From: Nectonema munidae
Taxonomy: Eukaryota; Nematomorpha; Nectonematoida; Nectonematidae
Reading direction: 5' to 3'
Length of the DNA stretch: 64,000 nucleotides
Assembly (NCBI GenBank): GCA_030549495.1
Contig: JAUIRK010000953.1
Coordinates: 896,001-960,000 of the forward strand
A program made the translations under genes and the position numbers. The notes under the pieces are model-generated. The model did not search any database. It was not told the origin of the DNA and saw only the letters and a program-made list of their open reading frames with translations. Each line of letters opens with the position of its first letter. Positions within the stretch are counted from its first letter, which is position 1. This document shows, in pieces, positions 1 through 11,339 of this stretch.

Positions 1-764
1 TAACAAAAGTATATTTCCATAGGTGTCTTGTCAAAATGCCTAATCTTCATTTGATATCTTTTGTTTCAATTTTATGGAATTTTTTGATTTTCTTTTAAAC
101 TTTTATAGTCTAACATTTCGAAAGTCAAAAACATGTTCTAGATCAACAGAAAGCAATTTTTAAGTTTTTATTTGATACATTATTGAAAAATAATTTTAGG
201 AAATTACTATAATATTGATCTAAACATGAAAAGTTTAAGAGTTTAAAAATTCATACAAAAGGTTGTTACAAATTTAAATTTCAGTTTTTTCTTCTGATTT
301 TTTAACAAAAACGAAACCATATCCCGGGTTTAAAAATTTCATGATGTGATTTTTTGGAAAGTTGAAAGTTGTTATTTATGTTCCTATATTACGCCCTCTC
401 ATTTAAAACATAATTTGCAGGTCAAAAAATAAAAAAAACTGATTCTACATTTCCATTCAAAACAGGGTTAGGGTATCGAAGTTTTGTTCTACTTTCACAA
501 AAGCTAGATCTTATTCTAGTCTTCATCTTTTCTGACTTTTGTGTTCCATGGATGTTTTTGCCAAGTGTTCTCTATCTACTCCTATCCATATTCTTTGAGC
601 TGATCAAATATATTTTTTTCCCAAAAATTTTTTTATCCGCATGTTCTTCTTCCCGCTAACCCTGGACATTTATGCGGGCTTGTGACAGAGACTAAGTCGG
701 GTCGACCCCACCACCCTGTGACTGCGTTATTTTTCACTAAATATTTACTATTTTTTGTATTCAG
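1..764. other. A+T-rich non-coding stretch upstream of ASPP exon A
   Basis: No open frame with plausible composition or splice signals was found here. It is most simply intron sequence of the ASPP gene, because the first recognised exon begins at 765 after a splice acceptor rather than a start codon. A short G+C-richer patch near 650-725 was not identified. Confidence 0.5.
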
Positions 765-1216
765 CACAAAGATTCTTTAATATGTGCGCAATCTAGTGTG
801 AGTGTGGGATACCCATCTTGCAAATCGATGGTGAATCGAGGAAACACTAAAACTTTTCTTACCTTGGCCTCCAACAAATGTGAAACATCGACTTCCCTAT
901 CTCCAAACTTCACTGCATTCAGCGTTAACAACAACAACTCATTTCCTAGCGTCATTAACTTCAATGCCTTTTCCAAACCGAGCCACCTTCAAAACAGCTG
1001 TGCTTCCCCAGAAGATGTTCAGCGTCGCCATGATTACGATTACTCTGTTCCTGCAAGCATTCATGATACTGTTAGTTGTGGTGCGATAATGGATGAAAAG
1101 TTTACAAGCCTGGTGAATCGCGTTGACAAAGCCATTAATAGAGGAAGCACCACGAAGGTATACACACGTGAAGATGAGGATGAAAGTATAGCAACTCAAG
1201 ATGTCAGCGAAAAATG
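765..1216 (+). CDS. ASPP: ASPP gene, upstream exon (exon A), partial model
   Basis: An open frame follows a splice acceptor (tattcag at 758-764) and runs through a Ser/Asn-rich, then acidic, sequence including the phrases SVGYPSCKSMVNRGNTK and YTREDEDESIATQDVSEKW. Composition is coding-like and low in hydrophobic runs, as expected of the long disordered middle of ASPP proteins. I assign it to ASPP because strand and position fit the later exons, not because it matches a known domain. The donor is uncertain. AATG|GTACTA at 1216/1217 leaves phase 2, while the next recognised exon needs phase 1. Either another donor is used (AAG|GTATAC at 1157 leaves phase 0; C|GTGAAG at 1167 leaves phase 1) or a small exon lies between 1217 and 6113. 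The gene's 5' end is outside the window. Confidence 0.5.
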
Positions 1217-1865
1217 GTACTATTTATTTTTAAGAGAGTTGTTTTTTTATACCTATACTTGAAATTTTCTTTTACCTCTTAGGAAAATTTCCTATTTTTA
1301 AAATATCCCTAGTAATTAGAAAGCCAGTTTTTACCTTTTGTTAAGATTTAGTGAAGAGAGGATAGACTGCCTACATCTGCAAATTTGTTTTTACAAAAAA
1401 ATTTCAAATAATTTGAGCAATTAATCTTATTTTGAATTCGTGCATTATGCATTTGAAAAAAGGTTTGCAAGAATAACGAATTATCTTTTTATAGCAGTGA
1501 TTTCCAAACTGCTAGTCACTCTCTCCCCATGCAACCTGGAAAAAAGACTCAAAATCAATAAACAGAGTTTTTTTATTTTAACTTATTAATTCTCAATAAA
1601 TATACTTAAAATTTTTTTTTAAATATGTCTTTCTTCTGAAGCAAAATTTTGCTTAACTTTAAAAATATGCTTTCTCGTTGTGCATTCTTGGCACTTATTG
1701 CTATACAAACCAAGCAACAAGTTTTATTGGTCTTCTTTAAAGCCTAGATTTAAGAAATGTGTGAAGAGGAAGCCAATATTCATCTCACGGATAAATAAAT
1801 CAATCATTTTCCCATTTGCATTTATAAATGCTGCTAAACCGTGGTATTAACATAATTCAAGTAAA

Positions 1866-2130
1866 AATGGGGGGGGGGGGGGGAGGGTGGGTTAATATTT
1901 TTTATTTAATAAGTAGAAGTGCTGTTTTTTATCTAATAATGTAAACGAGATGTTTTTAAATCTAATTATCTATTTTTTTAAACTAAAAAGGATGTCTAGA
2001 CAAAAAAGAGGGTGGGTTAATATTTTTTATTTAATAAGTAGAAGTGCTGTTTTTATCTAATAATGTGAACGAGATGTTTTTAAATCTAATTATGTATTTT
2101 TTTTAACTAAAAAGGATGTCTAGAGAAAAA
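1866..2130. repeat. Poly-G tract followed by a 125-bp tandem duplication
   Basis: A run of about 17 G residues near 1867-1883 is followed by two direct copies of a roughly 125-bp unit, 1883-2007 and 2008-2130. Each starts gagggtgggttaatattt and ends near gatgtctaga. By eye the copies differ at only a few positions, so the duplication looks recent. It lies in the intron after ASPP exon A. Confidence 0.85.
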
Positions 2131-2382
2131 TTTTTGGAAAACACTAGTTTGAAGCATCAAATTAGTATTACCAGAGTTTTCCTTAGCAATCGCATGCTTT
2201 ATTATTATCTAGAAAGTGTATCTTCAGTATTTTTTGTCAAATATTTTTGTCACCATTTAACTATTTTGTAAACCTTTTTCTTAAAAATTTTGATTTAGTG
2301 AAAAATAGGGTTATAATTTTTGCTAAAATAATCATATTGGTTGATTTTCAAAAACTTTGGCATATATTATTTTTAGTGCACC

Positions 2383-2840
2383 GTTGTGCTTCTCAAACTT
2401 TTACAGCGCGTTAACCAAATTTAGCTTTTGGCTAAGTCAATTGCCCCTTTTCTCCTTCAACCCCAAAAATTTTCTATCGCCAAGTTTTTGCGTCCTTCCA
2501 GTAAAATTTTTGTGTCCCTCTTATAAGTTGATGTTTCTATCTGGTTTATAAATGCCAGGAATGGTCGGTCACATAAGAGGATAAAAAGATCCATAAATTA
2601 TTTTTAATCTGTTATAAAGAGCCACAAGTCAGTATTTAAGTTTAAAATTTTTTTGATTTAACCTCATACATTTTTACAGAAAAAAAACATAAAAGCAAAG
2701 TTCAAAACCAAATGAACAAAATAATTTCCTGTATTCTTGAGAAAATAAGTTCTTTGGGGAAGGAATTCAGTTAAAAAAGCTTTTCCAACTGGTTAATTCG
2801 GTTTATGCACACACTCAAAAAAGTTTAGAGAAGAGTTTAT
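2383..2840. mobile_element. Possible decayed hAT-type miniature element
   Basis: The left side carries gtgcttctcaaacttttac, and near 2820-2836 an approximate reverse complement (aaaagtttagagaag) appears. Such termini are typical of non-autonomous hAT elements. Between them are phrases like aaagagccac common in such elements. No clean 8-bp target duplication was found, so this is tentative. Confidence 0.3.
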
Positions 2841-3149
2841 CATAAGAACCACACCACATTGAGCAAAGAGCCGCATTTGCCCATAACTGGCATATGCACA
2901 CATTCCAATTATACGAAATGAGTCCGTAAAAATGTATTCAAAGAAGAGTGATTGCTACTCCTTGATTGAAAGGACGCGTCAAGAAAGCTAGTTGTGATAT
3001 TCTAGCTGTTATATCTTTTGATTGAGTCATATAAAATACTGTCAAAGTGGCATTTTGAATTAAATTTTCGTCATCTTAAAATACCCCTTTTATCCTTTAC
3101 CTATTAAGTGCCTTTTTACCGATCGCTTTATATATGAATAACAAGCATA

Positions 3150-3420
3150 TGAAAAAAATCTCCATAGCGCTAATTGTAATTTGCCCTGACTTTGGAAAGC
3201 ACTGCGTTAGAGTGTATCTTCTTGTAGTGACGGATTTGGGTTCAAATCCTGACTTGTCAAGCTCAAAACGCTTATACAACTTGTCGAAAAAGCACTCTCC
3301 CTCATAATGTCCACGAATGAGGCGTCATCTTAGCTTCTTTATCCAAGGAGTGTGTGTCTGTGAGTCAAAACATCATAATCTTTAAACGAATTGTTGTCTT
3401 TTTGACAAAGCAAATGTTAA
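3150..3420 (+). repeat. Possible tRNA-derived SINE-like repeat
   Basis: A perfect Pol III B-box-like word, ggttcaaatcc, lies at about 3239-3249. A possible degenerate A-box lies about 40 nt upstream. The flanks do not fold into a full tRNA cloverleaf that I can see, so a SINE head is more likely than a functional tRNA gene. Only the box is directly supported. Confidence 0.3.
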
Positions 3421-3429
3421 ACGGTATCG

Positions 3430-6113
3430 TCATTGTTGCAATTTTTACTCGCTACTTTTGACCAAAAATTGTGAAATAGGGAGTGGTGCACGACACCCTC
3501 GCGGATTTTAATTAGACCCTCTCTTCGGACTTTTAATGAAACTTCAAAATGCCAAAAACTGGAAAATAGATGCAAAATAAGAACAAAACTATGGTGGCAA
3601 GGGTTATTACAGTATTGAAGTCTATGAGTGCTGTATTATTGCATTTGATTTGAAACAATTTTCGCAACACCATTTGATCTCTTTTTACTACTAGAAGCTT
3701 TTCCTTTCCAGAAATTAAATTAACTTTGAATATTTTGTAAGTCTTTAAATTCAATTTTCAAAAATCCAGACACACGCGCGCAATTTCTTTGCACACGGCT
3801 TGGTGTTGCGTTAAAAAAAACATATCCCTCTTTTCCAGATCTTTTTTGTTTTTCATAAATGTATTATTTTAGAATTAATTAAGACTTTTTTGTTAGATTC
3901 TGCAAGGATTATGCTATTTAATTTGTTCTTATTAATATTTGTGTGTTTGCCTTTTTTTGTATTGATAGATAATAATAATAATAATTAGATGATTCTTTTA
4001 AATTTTGTTTACAATCAAGATAGAAAGTAAGGATTAGCATAGAATGATTTTGAAAAACAATTGCAACACTTTTAAATGCTCTTAATATTCTTTATTAGTA
4101 GTTAAAAAAAATTTCAATAATTTTTATCCAATAGTTAAAATATTTTCCCCCTTTTTTAAATAAATATATTGGGCGCCGCTGTCGGCTGGGCATTTTTCCA
4201 GGAGGCAATTGTCATAACACCATTTATTATATAATTTGGTAGCAATTGTAATGCGTATTTAGTGTTTTTCTGTCTGTATAAACCACATTTACTCCATGTT
4301 AGCATCTTTACTTCAGTTCTTTATTGCATTCGCTTGTTTTTTCTGCTTGAAAGTTTTTGCTCCAATGTTATCATGTTGTTTTTAATAATAAGTTCGTCAA
4401 CGTTTAAAAATAGCAACATATTTCCTATTTTGATCAACTATTTTATTTGTTTTCTTTCTATTTTAGTCTCTCTGTCGCATCTTCTTCATGTTTCAAGCCT
4501 CCTAGCGGAATTGGTAAGCTGCTTCTGGATATTTGTTATTTATTCTACAATCCTTCCAAAGTGACGTAAAATAAAAAATGTATCAAAATAGTTTTGTTTA
4601 TACTGAATATTTTAATTTCATTTATTTCCTTTTTTGGATATTTGAGGTAGTTTTTTGCTATCATCAACTCGATGAGCTAACAGAATCGCAAACAAATCAT
4701 TTCTGAGTGTTCTTAATAATAATAATGAAATAATTCTTTTGTTGCTGTAGTTTGAAGTAGTTAAGTATTTCAAAAGGGTTGCTAGATTGTGTAAAAACTT
4801 TCTAGAAAGCATTTGCTATAATTGTCCCAGAAATGGATTTACGTTAGTGTTTACCCCTAAATTTTTAGTTTTTATTAATTTTATGGCTTTTTGATATAAA
4901 CAATATAAATATACGTCCAAAAACATGGAGCTCCCCTTAAATTTTGGGGATAATTGAAAAACAAATTTCGTCTAAAATTGTAAAATGAGCTCAAGCTAAA
5001 AGATGAAGTGAATAATTGCATTTAAAATTTGCCTACAAATGCTCCGGAGATCAAGAAATTTTAATATGTGTTCGATTACATCCTCATAATCAACAGTTTG
5101 TCGCGGAATTGAAAAATCCTTGAGTCATCAAATCCAGCATCCAACCAACTCTACTCACGCCCAAATAATTTTTAGAAAATAAATTTCCGATTTGCCTTTT
5201 TATTCATAAATGTTATTTCTAATTTCTCTATAATTGTAAAATGAAGTTAAACACAGTTTTATAAAAAATTATAACTTTTGTGTTATTGCTGAAAATGATA
5301 GTAATTTAATATTAGTTATCCGGGTGGATTATTATCCGATAAATTTAAAGTAGGGCCGGATTTGGATATTCTCCTTCTGTGCGATACATCCCTATTCTTT
5401 TCGTATTGAATGAAACTAAGATGTGGTTGTTGTTGTTGTTGTTGTTGTTAGCCACTAGATTATACTATCTCTATATGAGTATAATCTATCAGTTCAAAAC
5501 AAAGCTTTGTTTAAACTGAGAAAGTACTCTCAGGGAAAAGTAAAGATGTGATTCTACTCTAAGATACTAAGATGTGATTCTACTCTCCTAAAGAAGATTT
5601 TGTCCTTTTACTATTTACTCGAAAAGTGTGCTTTACCTTCTTCCAATAATTTCAGTGAAGCACAAAAATACAGTTATAATTAAAAAAATTTATTGAACAA
5701 TTACATAAATTACTATTGAGGAACTTTTTAATTTTAGGACGAATCACCTACTTTTTTTCAATGGAATTTTATATATGGTTCTAGATTTTCAAAAGTGAGG
5801 GGGCCAAACAAATGCCAAGTATATCAAATACTTATGCTTTGAAAAGAAAAAATTTCTCACCTCAAAAGTTCAATTTAGTGATGAGTTTGCATATCACAAC
5901 ATATGATGCAGTATAGACTTGGATAAAACAATATAAGCTCGCGATCAAACTATTCATTTTAACTTTTTCAAATGACACACCCCTGTCTCATTCAATAAAA
6001 AGCGTTTGCTTTAAGTTTTATAAAAATTCATTGAAAAAGAAGAACTAACGACTAATTTTAGAAAACCAATGCCTGAAAAGTTTAACTAAGATTTCTTTGT
6101 GTTCGTTTTGTAG
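3430..6113. other. Intronic stretch without recognised gene
   Basis: A+T-rich intron between ASPP exons A and B. Open frames here (for example 4262-4564, hydrophobic and low complexity) lack start context, splice logic and recognisable domains. It holds a (GTT)n microsatellite at 5426-5449. A small ASPP exon that would fix the A/B phase mismatch may hide here but was not found. Confidence 0.5.
5426..5449. repeat. (GTT)8 microsatellite
   Basis: Eight uninterrupted GTT units. Confidence 0.95.
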
Positions 6114-6450
6114 TTGCATCTGTGAAGAACAAATTTGAAAATAATGCACGCTTGCCCTTTATCGAAGCCGAAAAGTTTACGTATAATCCAAATTCTCTAC
6201 GGTCCATTCGGCGTCGTCATAGCTACGCTGAATCCCAGCAAAGCGGCAACATCGCTCCACCCCCGTTTCTGATGTTCGACAAAGTTGACAATTTATCAAG
6301 TGTTGTTCCTTCTTACGATATCAATGAACAAGCAAACCACTACAACAATCATATTCCAAAGTTGTCCAGTGCTAATCTCACATCGAAGGTTTTATCGCCA
6401 GATTCTTCCTGTCTTACTTTCAATGTTCCAACAGACATTAAAAACAACAA
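6114..6450 (+). CDS. ASPP: ASPP gene, exon B (disordered middle region)
   Basis: The exon follows acceptor ttcgttttgtag and ends at donor AA|GTAAAA. Its frame includes KNKFENNARLPFIEAEKFTY, then a basic Ser/Pro stretch (RSIRRRHSYAESQQSGN, APPPF) and an Asn-rich tail. It begins needing one base from the previous exon and ends with two bases over. Joined to exon C it gives an uninterrupted frame (NNK-SGDFPS). From exon B to the final stop the spliced frame is about 504 codons with no stop, which strongly supports the model. No folded domain is visible. In the ASPP family this region is the flexible, proline-containing part between the N-terminal coiled region and the ankyrin repeats. RSIRRRHSYAE looks like a basophilic-kinase or 14-3-3 type site, but that is inference. 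Confidence 0.75.
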
Positions 6451-7647
6451 GTAAAACATTTTATAAGCAAATTGTATAAACAAACTGTGCGTATCATCTA
6501 TTATACATTGAAATTTTTTGGGTTTGCGCTTTAAATAAGATAATAAACAAAGATAACAGAGATGAAATTAGCATTCTAAGAACGATTTGTAGTTTAAAGT
6601 TGAGATCAATTAACCAATGAAAACGCGAGCAGTTTTTTTATCTATAGCTGAAATAAGATACGGGGAAATGATTGGAGATTCGTTATACTTCGATTTTGCT
6701 AAAGAAAAAGATACACTTTTACTTGATTATAAGATGTGTAAAGAGACATTAAAAAAGTAGATCTTAAAGAAGACATACATACAGAGTCTGTTGGAGAGCA
6801 AGAATTAGCGCGGTTTAATCATTTTCTATAGTGATCCCGCTTACCCGAACATACTAAGATTATAAAAAGGCGTTAATCTGAGTTCGGAAAGTCTTCATCT
6901 CCAGGTTCCTTTTTTTTAATTCAAACAAAAGAATTTGTAAATTCGCTATCAGTTTTTGATTAAGAATCACCTCGCTATGAATGCTATATTGCAAGGAAAG
7001 ACTTTTCAACATACTATCTATATTTATGACTGCTGAGTGCTGAATGTTTAAGTGCTTCAATTCTTTGATCAATTAATTTAACATTGGAGGCGTGAGTAAG
7101 GTTCTCTACATACTTGTCTTTGATATCGCACGGTGTTTTGTTCGATCCAACGTCAAACTTTTTTACTCATAGTTGGACATAAGCGGTGCAATCAAAGCCC
7201 TCACATACGGGGCTGAGGGCAGAAGTCGCAAATATATATACATAGAATCGAATCCAATGTTAGAAATGAGAAAAAAACTTTTGAAAATTGCTATAGAATC
7301 CAATGGAGATGAATTTTGATGGTGTCATTAAAAACTTACCTTATATTTTATAGTAAAGATGTAATTGTATAATTGGACACATCTCCTCGATGTTACGAGG
7401 TTATTCTTTAAAAATAGTATTTAAAATTTCCATAATAGTAAAAATCAACCGATTCGAAAACTTGTTAGTTACAGTATCTAGGTGTGGGGACATCAATGCA
7501 ATTTTTCCTCTGGGGCGGGACATGTATGTGAAGGTCCTCGGTGCAATTGTGTCTTTTCGATGGAAACACCGCAAGGTACCACCACCTTATACTTTTGGCG
7601 ATTTTGTTAAGTTGATAAATATATTTAATGTAATCATTGAGTGTAGT
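6451..7647. other. Intron without recognised feature
   Basis: Part of the intron between ASPP exons B and C. Open frames at 6860-7072 and 7390-7656 are short and unlike any family I know. Nothing else was identified before the Tigger-like element. Confidence 0.5.
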
Positions 7648-7884
7648 ATACAGTAAACTCCTCGATAACTCAAAGTCGGATAAGTCCAAATTTCGCTTAA
7701 TCCAGAGTCGAATCGTGGTCCCACTCTCAACCGTATGTATCTTACATATGTTAAATTCTTCGCTTAACTCAAAGTAATTCATGTGTGTTTTGCTATATAT
7801 CAACTTTCATGCTTTAAACTTCCGTTAACTCGAACTTCAATTATTCTCAATAACGCGTTTCTATGCCCTTTGTGAATTGGAGTC
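7648..7884. mobile_element. Tigger/pogo-like miniature element
   Basis: The left end after a TA is acagtaaactcctcgataac, followed by repeated variants of the word TTAACTCAAAGT / TTAACTCGAACT. This is the usual look of non-autonomous Tigger (pogo) elements. The right end (gaattggagtcgattgtg) is a poorly preserved reverse complement. It is non-coding and old. Confidence 0.55.
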
Positions 7885-8575
7885 GATTGTGTTGCTAAAT
7901 ATTTCAGATTCTTTGAATACGAAGTTATGACAGACAAATCAATAAAAGTGTGAATCACACACTTATTCATTCATTTTGCTGTAGAACATTATGCAGCGCT
8001 TATACATTGCTTTCACTTATTATTATTATTATTTTTAAACTGTTCCATGTTATTTATCGTATTTTTGTATATTGATTTGTCTCTAGTGAATTTGATCCGA
8101 GTTAATTTGTTGATTAATTTTAAGTAACATTACTATCTAACTATCCAAATTTACCCTCCACTAAATAATTATAATTCAAAACTTCCTTTTTTCCGAATAT
8201 CAGTAGTCCAATTTCGAAAATTGGAACTTTTTGGTAGTCAAATTTTTGGCTCGCATTATACTATAATCTGAGATTATATCCGTGTTTTTCTTTTTCATTT
8301 ATTTAATTCAATCAAGTACTATTTGCTGTATTCAAAATATTATGTATATGCCTTAATATTCAAGTAAATTCAATTTAAATTATATTTTATTTTTTCATAG
8401 ATTTTTACCTGAACAGTATTTTTTCTAGCATTTTGGAAATTGCCACCTCCCCCTTCATCTAAAAATTTGTTATCTTCCTGTCTCATTTTCAAAGAATTCT
8501 GTCAATTCAAAGGTTTTTCAAAAGGCATAATTTCAATTAAAAATTTGTTATGAAACTTCATTTTTTGGAGGGTAT

Positions 8576-8790
8576 GTGAGCAGGGTGGTATAGTTGCTGA
8601 CCTCTAGTCTGAATCTCTTGAGTGCGATTCCCATTATTGCCTTATTTCTGATAGTTTGGCGCAAATAATACCCAATATCCCTTCTCAATCAAAATACTTC
8701 AATGTACTTTTTCTTCTGTAGAATAATCGTAAATGTAACCAAGATCACTACTGTTAAACGTACGATATAACAACTTTTACAGATGTCTTT
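8576..8790 (+). repeat. Probable tRNA-derived SINE head
   Basis: The segment gtggtatagttgctgac resembles a tRNA A-box, and about 35 nt later gagtgcgattccc resembles a B-box. The spacing is right for an internal Pol III promoter. The sequence continues into an A+T-rich tail before ASPP exon C. No cloverleaf with an anticodon arm is convincing, so it is read as a SINE fragment. Confidence 0.4.
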
Positions 8791-8850
8791 TGAATATTAA
8801 ACTAAAAATGGATTTGTTTTTAAAACTCATTAATCATGCATTTTTTTTAG

Positions 8851-9167
8851 AAGTGGCGATTTCCCATCGTTCCATAATAATAACAAAAATATTGTGCTTG
8901 GATTTTCTGAAACTACAGAATCATCTTTCAGAAATGAAATTGCTCCAGAAGTGGCTAAGAAGGGCGTTTTTGTGAAAAGAGATGAGGAAAAAATCGAACT
9001 AAATAAGGAATTGGAAGACGCTGCCGATCGAGATAACGACGAAGACGATGAAGATGCAGCCTACTTAGAACACACGACTCAATCATTCAAAAAGAAGGAA
9101 TCAAGCGATAAAATTCTTCAATTCGCCGATGACGATAAGCCTTCACCGCGTTCATCTCCTAAAATGG
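8851..9167 (+). CDS. ASPP: ASPP gene, exon C (acidic disordered region)
   Basis: The acceptor is attttttttag at 8840-8850. The exon needs two bases from exon B and leaves one over, ending ATGG|GTTTGA at 9167. The frame reads SGDFPSFHNNNKNIVLGFSE, then a basic patch (KKGVFVKRDEEK), then a strongly acidic run (ELEDAADRDNDEDDEDAAYL) and SPRSSPK. The acidic block suggests a charged flexible linker or interaction segment; no catalytic or folded motif is visible. The donor is weak (GTTTGA), but it is the only one that keeps the frame into exon D, giving SPKM-V-FDAISFKRPS at the junction. Its open frame continues past the donor and stops at 9260-9262, so intron retention would truncate the protein before the ankyrin repeats. 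Confidence 0.7.
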
Positions 9168-11339
9168 GTTTGAAGATTTCATTTCTATTTCCTCTTACAC
9201 TACTCGCTCACCTACTCTACCACAGCGATGACCGGTTTAATTTGGAATACTTATTATTATAGGGCGTTCTTCTTTCTTTCTAGTATATTCTTCCTTTTCT
9301 CAGCTGTCATAACAGTTAAGTTGTGATTCAATCTTCAAATATTTTTTGTCTCCACTATAGCTGTCATTGAAAAATATAAAACATGGTATTGAAAAAAGGC
9401 CAAGAATAAAAATGTGTATTTTTTACAAAAATAATTTTATATGAAAATAGTTTAAAGGTAACAATCACATTTCCAGGTAAATTTTTCTAAACCCCTCTTT
9501 CGACACATATAAAATTGGTGAATGAAAAACCGTGATTCTTATAAATCCTCCTGGATTCAGTTGTTACGCGAAGTCAAAACATGGTTCAATCCCGGAAAAA
9601 ACGAAAAACGCGACACCTAGCAGCCCATTTCCCCACCATACAATGTAGTGCAAATTTATAATAATCGTTTTTTTAATTAGATATACAGTTAGCTCACATG
9701 TTTTTCCTATCTTGTAAATATTCGCTAATTGTGGCCTACTTTTTCTTCGTATGAACTTTTTGCCTGGTTAGATACTCCAAAAAAACAAAAAACAACAAGA
9801 ATCAAGTGGAAAATTTATAAATTTTTGATAAAAAAAACTAATTTAATTTTTGTTTATAAGCAAAATATTAAAAAAAATTAACTTGAAACCTATTTTGAGA
9901 GCTTGCTCATGAGATATTTTGAAAATCAGCAAAATTGAATAAGAAATTTTTTACAAATGTAAACAGAAAACTTTGAAACTGGCACAAACAATTGAAAATG
10001 AGGAATAAATTTATGAAGTACTAAAAAAATCAATTCATTATAGCTTCTAACTAAATTTCTTGCAAAAAGGAATATGAAATTATTATTTTTTAATTTGTAA
10101 TTAGTTTTTTTAAATTTGAACATGCTTTTGAAATGGATTTAATGTTAAAATGAAAAAGGACGAACTTAAAATCAAAAAAGGCAAACTTAAAATGTAAAAA
10201 GGCGAACTTAAAATGAAAAAAGAAGAACCTAAAATGAAAATGGATAAACTTAAAGTGAAAATGCTATATATTATGTTGCAATTCGATAATAGTTTTGGGC
10301 CAGAAAGTCATGGACTAATAAATTGAAATCCAAAGTAGCATTTCCTTGATAGCGAGTTTTCAGCTTTTAATACAATTCTATTATCTCTCATGATTCTGTA
10401 TCTTATCAAATTGCTTATTGCAACGAATTTATAAACGGTAACGTCTATTATTTGTCATTTATTGACAGGAAATAGAAATATTAAAAAATGCCGTAGGCAA
10501 AGTTATGATACGATTAAGTCTTGTATTTCTATCAGAATTATGGGGGAGGAGGATATACTTCATTTGAGATTCCAGCGCCCCATGCTAAAAAGGTTTCGAA
10601 CAATAAAATGTATAGTTTATTGGATTATTATTTTAGGCTATAAATTCAATGTATAATTGAATGTAATAAATTTTATAAAAATATCAACAATATTTTAAAA
10701 AGATATGTTTTAAATATTTTATAAAGATATGTGAAATATATGGAAATAAGTATAAAAACAGGAAGCCTTCATCCTTGTGAGTTTCTTGAAGAAGGAAAAG
10801 TGGCTGAAATCATTAGGGCTTTTTTTCCTGTTTCCAACCTCTTGAGGTTTTGGAAAATATATAACTTGTCATATTTTTTTGCAATTAAACCTGAACAAAA
10901 ATCTTTAATCAAAAGGCTATACAAATTTTTTATTTTTTAATTATAAAAAATTTTTTATTGGAAGTATGAACTTGTATTAATCGTGAAAATTTTTCATTAA
11001 ATTCAATTTTTAACAATTTCGCAAATTCTCTTCAAGCGCGTACACTTTGAACAAGAACACACATCAATCAATTACAATTGTATATTCAAAGAGAGCGAAT
11101 ATTATGCACAAATATATCAAATATGATGTAAACATAGAAACAAAGAATAAAGAAAAACGTTACAACATTGACAAATTTATAATAAAAAAAAAGGCTAATT
11201 TTTTTTTATAAATACTAAAACTATGAAGTTTCTTTCTTCAGTTTTGATTGTCAACTTTTTGAACTTGGTATTTATTGTTATGAAGTTTGCTACAAATGAA
11301 ATTAAACTGGAAGATGAACTGTTGTTTTTCATTCCTCTT
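9168..11339. other. Intron between exons C and D, left part
   Basis: Apart from the 21-bp minisatellite at 10145-10263, no gene, RNA or element was recognised. The open frames at 10462-10656 and 10731-10940 have no recognisable content. Confidence 0.5.
10145..10263 (+). repeat. 21-bp minisatellite, about 5.7 copies
   Basis: The unit is close to ttaaaatgaaaaaggcgaac plus one base. The units vary slightly. As the period is a multiple of three, one frame reads a heptad of type LKMKKxE in all units, interrupted by one stop in the third unit. It lies deep in an intron with no splice signals framing it. Confidence 0.8.

Noticed and set aside
3239-3249. tRNA gene at the ggttcaaatcc B-box
   Set aside because: No acceptor stem or anticodon arm could be paired around it; a SINE-like remnant is likelier.
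4262-4564. 100-codon hydrophobic plus-strand frame
   Set aside because: Low-complexity T-rich sequence in an intron, with no homology or signals; not a membrane protein gene on this evidence.
7390-7803. Overlapping frames on both strands near 7.4-7.8 kb
   Set aside because: They run into the Tigger-like element and have no protein-like features.
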